NCBI GenBank assembly: GCA_002448715.1
Contig: DJZU01000007.1
Location: 25,266 to 34,559, forward strand
Length of the DNA: 9,294 nt
Source of the DNA: Candidatus Neomicrothrix sp. UBA6944
GTDB lineage: Bacteria > Actinomycetota > Acidimicrobiia > Acidimicrobiales > Poriferisodalaceae
Direction of reading: 5' to 3'
In this document: in pieces, positions 5,789 to 9,294 of the stretch
Layout: every line of letters starts with the position of its first letter
Numbering within the stretch: position 1 is the first letter of the stretch
Program-made: the position numbers and the translations under genes
The notes under the pieces: model-generated
Databases searched by the model: none
What the model was told of the DNA's origin: nothing
What the model saw: the letters and a program-made list of their open reading frames with translations, nothing else

Positions 5789-7716
5789 GCAAAAATATCT
5801 TCCATTTCAGAGTGACTGTTCCGTCGCCCCGGGAGGATTGCCAACACCGTGCCAGCGGCTATTACAAAACCCCCCACCCAAATCCATCCCACCAACGGTT
5901 CCACTAAGACCCTCACAACGACCACGTCACTGTTCTCCTCTGGGATAGCAACAAGACTTAAATAGACGTCATCAACCAGGCTCGTAGCTACCGACGGGGT
6001 CGCTATAGGTCGGCCAAACGTCGGATATTGGGTAATAGCTGGAGCATAAAAACCTCTGCCTTCCACCTCAATTTGTGCCCGAACCACACGGTTGGGGCCA
6101 TCCATTTCATCGGTTAGCTGCACAAAACGTATTTGATGACCAGCCACTGACCCGACTTCTCCCGGCCGAAGCTGAAATTCACCTTCTTCGCTAAACGACG
6201 TGCTCGCAATAAACCCGAACGCAAGCAAACTCACCCCAATATGCGCCACCATGCCACCGCCAGACCTACCCGTGGCAGCTCGCCAGCCCTGTCTACGGGC
6301 CGTTAACGCCAGATGACGGACAGCTGAACCGATAACAAAACCACCAAGACCAATGCCTAGAACCGGACCGAGACCCTCGGCTCCGAGCCATACAGCCGCA
6401 GCCATCGTCAACGCACCAAGCGCAGCCGGTCCCAGTGCACGAGTTCCGAGCAACTGACCACTTGTTGATCGCCAAGTGAGCAATGGTGCAACACCCATGA
6501 CCAAAAGAAGCGCTACACCCAACGGCAACAACATTCGGTCGAAATAAGGTCGACCAACCGCTAGCTGATCGTTGTTAATTGCCTCAACTATCAGAGGAAA
6601 GACGGTGCCTAACAAAATAACGAATGCAAAAAGCGTGAAAAGTAAATTGTTAGCCAGAAAGGCACCCTCACGAGACACCGGCGAGTCAATGGACCCGGGA
6701 GATCGAAGTTGGTCGCCGCGCCACCCCACTAACGCTACCGACAGAACCAAAATGGCTGCGAAAAGACCCAGCAGCAGCGGACCTAAGCTGGAAGCACTGA
6801 ATTCGTGGACCGAGTCAATGACTCCGGAGCGAGTCAAAAAAGTACCAAAAATTGTAAGCGCAAATGTTGCTAGAAGAAGAGACAAATTCCAAACTCGCAG
6901 CATTCCTCGACGTTCCTGCACTATCACCGAGTGCAGGAACGCCGTCCCAGTCAGCCACGGGAGCAACGACGCATTTTCAACCGGATCCCAAGCCCAGTAG
7001 CCGCCCCAACCCAAAACCTCATACGACCACCACGCCCCGAGGAGAATTCCAACCGTCAAACTCCCCCAAGCGATGAGAGTCCAAACGCGCGTTGTGACTA
7101 ACCAACCTTCCCCAAGGCGACCAGTGATCAAGGCTGCAACCGCGAATCCAAAGGGAACAGTGAATCCGACATACCCCAGATAGAGCATCACCGGGTGAAT
7201 GGCCATTAAAGGATGATTTCTGAGCAACGGATTCAGACCGTCGCCATCTGGCGGCGCTACAAGCAAAGTGCCGAAGGGATCAGCTGGGCCAGCTAACAAC
7301 CCGAAAAAGAACACACACACCGCGAGCATGGTGAGAAGAGCCCAGGCCACGAGACGGTCTTCGATACGGCGGCGAAAAGAGGCTGTAACCGCGGCTACAT
7401 AACCGGAAAGCACCAAAGCCCACAAAAGCAATGAACCTTCAAGTGCGCCCCACAGAGTTGCGACCTTGTAGAGCCAAGGCGTCGCACGTGTCGAATTGGC
7501 TGCTACGTACTGCATAGAGAAGTCGTCTCTTAGGAGTCCGATTTCCATTGCCAAGACGGCTAGAACGCATCCCGCCGTCATTGCACCCACCCACCAAAAG
7601 ACTCTCAGGTGATGTTCACGGCGTCGAAAGGACAATGCCATCACCAGAGTTACTGCGCCACCGATTGCTCCAACGAGACCGATGCCAACGCCCACGGTGC
7701 CAAGGAACGCAGTCAC
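5785..7716 (-). CDS. ccmF: Heme lyase subunit CcmF
   Basis: A 643-residue polytopic membrane protein with roughly 14-15 hydrophobic segments, normal for CcmF. It takes heme from CcmE and, with CcmH/CcmI, attaches it to apocytochrome c outside the membrane. The WWD heme-handling domain is clear: WGGYWAWDPVENASLLPW (237-254). The four key histidines fall at H174 (MAIHPVMLYLGYVG), H262 (AFLHSVIVQERRG), H304 (DSVHEFSAS) and H492 (MVAHIGVSLL). They are one residue off the E. coli positions I remember (173, 261, 303, 491). TRATPWLYKVATLWGALEGS (77-96) is a family hallmark. A large extracytoplasmic loop covers about 510-600, and a last TM covers about 609-628. The GTG start at 7716 overlaps the ccmE stop as GTGA with only a weak Shine-Dalgarno, so translation is probably coupled. 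A strong hairpin lies within the codons for H262. Confidence 0.96.
   Translation of the reverse strand: MTAFLGTVGVGIGLVGAIGGAVTLVMALSFRRREHHLRVFWWVGAMTAGCVLAVLAMEIGLLRDDFSMQYVAANSTRATPWLYKVATLWGALEGSLLLWALVLSGYVAAVTASFRRRIEDRLVAWALLTMLAVCVFFFGLLAGPADPFGTLLVAPPDGDGLNPLLRNHPLMAIHPVMLYLGYVGFTVPFGFAVAALITGRLGEGWLVTTRVWTLIAWGSLTVGILLGAWWSYEVLGWGGYWAWDPVENASLLPWLTGTAFLHSVIVQERRGMLRVWNLSLLLATFALTIFGTFLTRSGVIDSVHEFSASSLGPLLLGLFAAILVLSVALVGWRGDQLRSPGSIDSPVSREGAFLANNLLFTLFAFVILLGTVFPLIVEAINNDQLAVGRPYFDRMLLPLGVALLLVMGVAPLLTWRSTSGQLLGTRALGPAALGALTMAAAVWLGAEGLGPVLGIGLGGFVIGSAVRHLALTARRQGWRAATGRSGGGMVAHIGVSLLAFGFIASTSFSEEGEFQLRPGEVGSVAGHQIRFVQLTDEMDGPNRVVRAQIEVEGRGFYAPAITQYPTFGRPIATPSVATSLVDDVYLSLVAIPEENSDVVVVRVLVEPLVGWIWVGGFVIAAGTVLAILPGRRNSHSEMEDIFA
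6911..6941. repeat. Perfect 12-bp inverted repeat inside ccmF
   Basis: CGTTCCTGCACT (6911-6922) and AGTGCAGGAACG (6930-6941) are exact complements with a 7-base loop. Past a single mismatch, 6908-6909 and 6943-6944 also pair, giving 14 of 15 base pairs. In the ccmF mRNA this hairpin covers the codons for about residues 258-269, including the conserved H262. No T-run follows on the minus strand, so it is not an intrinsic terminator. Its function is unknown. Confidence 0.6.
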
Positions 7717-8264
7717 GAACTGTCTACCGGAACCTCGAACAAACAGTCGTCAAGAAAGCCCAGGGGTGGTTTCTCACTCACTCGACCCTCATTGGCTGAA
7801 GCGTATTCATTGGTGTGTTTAACCAACATGCGATCACTTCGGAAATAATGACTATCTGCGCCGGCGACAGTCTTACTTTCACCCTCAACCCAACGGCCTT
7901 CTAAGACCACCGGAATCCATGGAGATTTAAACAATTCGGGCGGATCACCGGTGTGACGGACCGCCGCGACCGCGCACTCATGGACAATTTGAAAAGTTGT
8001 AACTCCAGCTTCACCTCGCACTGACGATGGAATTACTCGTCCCTGGATTCGAAATCGACTACTACCCAACTCGACGCGCTGGTCAATTGCTTCGTCTACG
8101 TTTCGGAAAAACAATGTTGCATTGCGAAGCCCTTGGGCAGTGACAAAACCCAGTGCGACAATTAGCAAGACAGCGATAACCAAGATTGCCCATCGGCGAC
8201 GCCGGTGAATTACTCGACGAACATCTCCGGTTTCTTCGATTTCGTGTCGGGGCGTTAAGTCCAT
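7713..8264 (-). CDS. ccmE: Cytochrome c heme chaperone CcmE
   Basis: A 183-residue membrane-anchored OB-fold protein that binds heme covalently and carries it from CcmC/CcmD to CcmF. A basic cytoplasmic N-terminus (HRRRRW) precedes the single TM segment at about 25-44 (WAILVIAVLLIVALGFVTAQ). The soluble domain reads FRIQGRVIPSSV (71-82), then VVLEGRW (119-125), and the heme-attachment motif VKHTNEY with H150 and Y154, the HxxxY pattern of bacterial CcmE. The Cys variant found in some lineages is not used. Two other cysteines, C97 (HECAV) and C174 (LDDCLF), are in the outside domain and might pair. The tail beyond Y154 is about 29 residues. Start ATG at 8264 lies 2 bases after the ccmD stop, and the stop overlaps ccmF by 4 bases. 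The sequence between the motifs is divergent, but position and motif make the call firm. Confidence 0.9.
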   Translation of the reverse strand: MDLTPRHEIEETGDVRRVIHRRRRWAILVIAVLLIVALGFVTAQGLRNATLFFRNVDEAIDQRVELGSSRFRIQGRVIPSSVRGEAGVTTFQIVHECAVAAVRHTGDPPELFKSPWIPVVLEGRWVEGESKTVAGADSHYFRSDRMLVKHTNEYASANEGRVSEKPPLGFLDDCLFEVPVDSS

Positions 8265-8266
8265 GA

Positions 8267-8437
8267 CTAGGTATCCGGAGACAGATCAGACTCTTGTTCT
8301 AACCCGCTGGGTTGCGCTTCACCGATACCAAGTTCTCGCCCGATACTTCGACCACGACTCACAACCCAGAGGCTGTAGGTAACGATCACGACAAACGTTA
8401 GTCCCCAACCTGTTGCAACCGTCGCTACTTCGCTCAC
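8267..8437 (-). CDS. ccmD: CcmD-like small membrane protein
   Basis: A 56-residue ORF that starts with GTG at 8437, overlaps the ccmC stop as GTGA, and ends with TAG 2 bases before ccmE. GGAG at 8448-8445 lies 7 bases upstream of the start, a good ribosome binding site. It encodes one membrane segment (about 9-27, TGWGLTFVVIVTYSLWVVS), then a basic stretch RGRSIGREL and a polar C-terminal tail rich in Q, E, S and D. This is the layout of CcmD, a tiny protein that joins CcmC and CcmE and helps release heme-loaded CcmE. CcmD proteins are poorly conserved, so the call depends on topology and position between ccmC and ccmE. Confidence 0.85.
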   Translation of the reverse strand: MSEVATVATGWGLTFVVIVTYSLWVVSRGRSIGRELGIGEAQPSGLEQESDLSPDT

Positions 8438-9216
8438 GACACTTCTCCATCTGCGGCGCTGTCAGCCGATCTCTCATGACGACGAGAAGAAATCAACATT
8501 TTCAAGTTCTCTTCATCCCGTAATTCCTCTAAACGAATCACTCGGTAACGATGAATAATGAGCCACGCACCAACAATTGTCACCGTTAGCGCGGAATACA
8601 AAAGGGTCCAATACATTTCCCCGGTGATCTCTGGCCTGCGTCCTACGCTCAGACTCGCCTTTTGGTGGAGGGTCCGCCACCAATCAACCGAGTAATGCAC
8701 GATCGGTACGTTGACAAATGAGATGAGCGCCATAACAGCGGCACGGCGCCCGCGAACTATCGGATCAGCCGGCAATCTTCTAAGTGCTAAATACCCCAAA
8801 TAAGTGACGAAGAGCAGAACCGTAGTCGTGAGTCGAGCATCCCACTGCCAATACGTTCCCCATGTCACCTTGCCCCAAAGCATTCCAGTAATCAGCGTCA
8901 ATCCCGTAAATACAACACCAACCTCGGCAGCGGAACCAGCGACGCGGTCATAGTGTCGGCCCCCATCCTCTCTGCGTCTACTTCGGACTAAGAACAGCAA
9001 ACTCGAGACAGAAGTTAGAACGAAAGATCCGTACGCGATCCAAATGGAGGGGACGTGCAAGTAGAGCATCCGCACGGCTTCACCCTGGACGACATCAGGT
9101 GGGGATATAAATAGCCCCAATACAACCATGAACACAACCGCAGCAATCCCCAATATGCCAAGGACGCGGGTCAACGGCGTCGCGGTCATCTTGCTGTCAT
9201 CGGTCCTCTCAGCCAT
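8434..9216 (-). CDS. ccmC: Heme export/loading protein CcmC
   Basis: A 260-residue membrane protein with about six TM segments (roughly 18-37, 55-77, 97-114, 128-146, 157-175, 203-222). It presents heme to CcmE in System I. The WWD motif VTWGTYWQWDARLTT (117-131) is on the outer face. The two heme-ligand histidines are H54 (MLYLHVPSIWIAYG) and H184 (WWRTLHQKASL), matching the E. coli H60 and H184 that I recall. The N-terminus has a charged 15-residue cytoplasmic stretch, and the C-terminal 35 residues are charged and cytoplasmic. Start ATG at 9216 has a strong GGAGGAG about 10 bases upstream within the ccmB end, and it begins 2 bases after the ccmB stop. Its stop overlaps ccmD by 4 bases. Confidence 0.96.
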   Translation of the reverse strand: MAERTDDSKMTATPLTRVLGILGIAAVVFMVVLGLFISPPDVVQGEAVRMLYLHVPSIWIAYGSFVLTSVSSLLFLVRSRRREDGGRHYDRVAGSAAEVGVVFTGLTLITGMLWGKVTWGTYWQWDARLTTTVLLFVTYLGYLALRRLPADPIVRGRRAAVMALISFVNVPIVHYSVDWWRTLHQKASLSVGRRPEITGEMYWTLLYSALTVTIVGAWLIIHRYRVIRLEELRDEENLKMLISSRRHERSADSAADGEVS

Positions 9217-9218
9217 TA

Positions 9219-9294
9219 TCAGCTCTCCTCCAACAAGAATCCGAACGCTGCTAGTCCAACCGCTGTGTGCACCGCAGCAATAACAAACATCAAA
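9219..9294 (-). CDS. ccmB: CcmB, heme exporter membrane subunit (3' end only)
   Basis: The last 25 codons of a minus-strand gene are visible, running off the window edge. They read from a hydrophobic stretch (FVIAAVHTAVGLAAFGF) to FLLEES and a TGA stop at 9221-9219. This fits the final TM helix and short acidic tail of CcmB, which forms the ABC-type complex with the CcmA ATPase that drives release of heme-loaded CcmE from CcmC. The identification rests on the tail pattern and on the position directly before ccmC, so it is a partial call. The region also contains the ribosome binding site of ccmC. Confidence 0.65.
   Translation of the reverse strand, partial: LMFVIAAVHTAVGLAAFGFLLEES

Noticed and set aside
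6572..7000. 142-codon plus-strand ORF opposite ccmF
   Set aside because: Ser/Lys/Arg-rich composition is typical of the antisense of a hydrophobic membrane gene, and ccmF has all its conserved motifs on the other strand.
7304..7323. CA-rich run in ccmF
   Set aside because: A short dinucleotide-like stretch inside a conserved membrane segment codon run, too brief to count as a functional repeat.

Overview
The window looks like chromosomal DNA from an actinobacterium-like organism of moderate GC content, perhaps a marine or freshwater Acidimicrobiia-type lineage. The clues are a DUF3107 protein (a family I associate with Actinobacteria), a cysteine-poor Mrp resembling actinobacterial Mrp proteins, frequent GTG and TTG starts, and an apparently leaderless promoter. 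The lineage is an inference from gene content only. Nothing suggests mobile DNA: there is no transposase, integrase, phage gene, tRNA, rRNA or CRISPR array, and no gap between genes exceeds about 110 bases.

Left part (84-3172, minus strand): a Mrp/ApbC-type Fe-S carrier ATPase is followed by a SelO/YdiU pseudokinase (protein AMPylase) that starts inside the mrp stop codon, and then by a small DUF3107 protein. Centre (3173-3948): a 71-base divergent intergenic region separates mrp from a plus-strand regulator. This has a winged helix-turn-helix and a three-cysteine C-terminal domain like the Fe-S sensor SufR. Its GTG start sits where a leaderless transcript would begin, and a perfect 6-bp inverted repeat straddles the start codon, which suggests autoregulation. 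The location suggests that Fe-S status controls mrp and perhaps selO.

Right part (3964-9294, minus strand): a tightly packed System I cytochrome c maturation operon reads right to left as ccmB (3' end only), ccmC, ccmD, ccmE, ccmF, ccmG, ccmH, ccmI. Neighbours overlap by a few bases or are 2 bases apart. CcmB and CcmC belong to the heme release and loading machine. CcmD links CcmC to CcmE, CcmE carries heme outside the membrane, and CcmF/CcmH/CcmI ligate heme to reduced apocytochrome, with CcmG supplying reductant. All the key histidines and CxxC motifs are present. The 56-codon ccmD is short and easily missed. The operon promoter and ccmA are not in the window. The operon ends tail to tail with the regulator, 15 bases away, with no visible terminator.

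There is no clearly new system here. The points most worth attention are the SufR-like regulator and its start-straddling repeat, the loss of the usual Fe-S ligand cysteines from Mrp, the altered cysteine arrangement of SelO, a strong hairpin inside ccmF, and System I in what looks like an actinobacterium, a phylum I associate mainly with System II.
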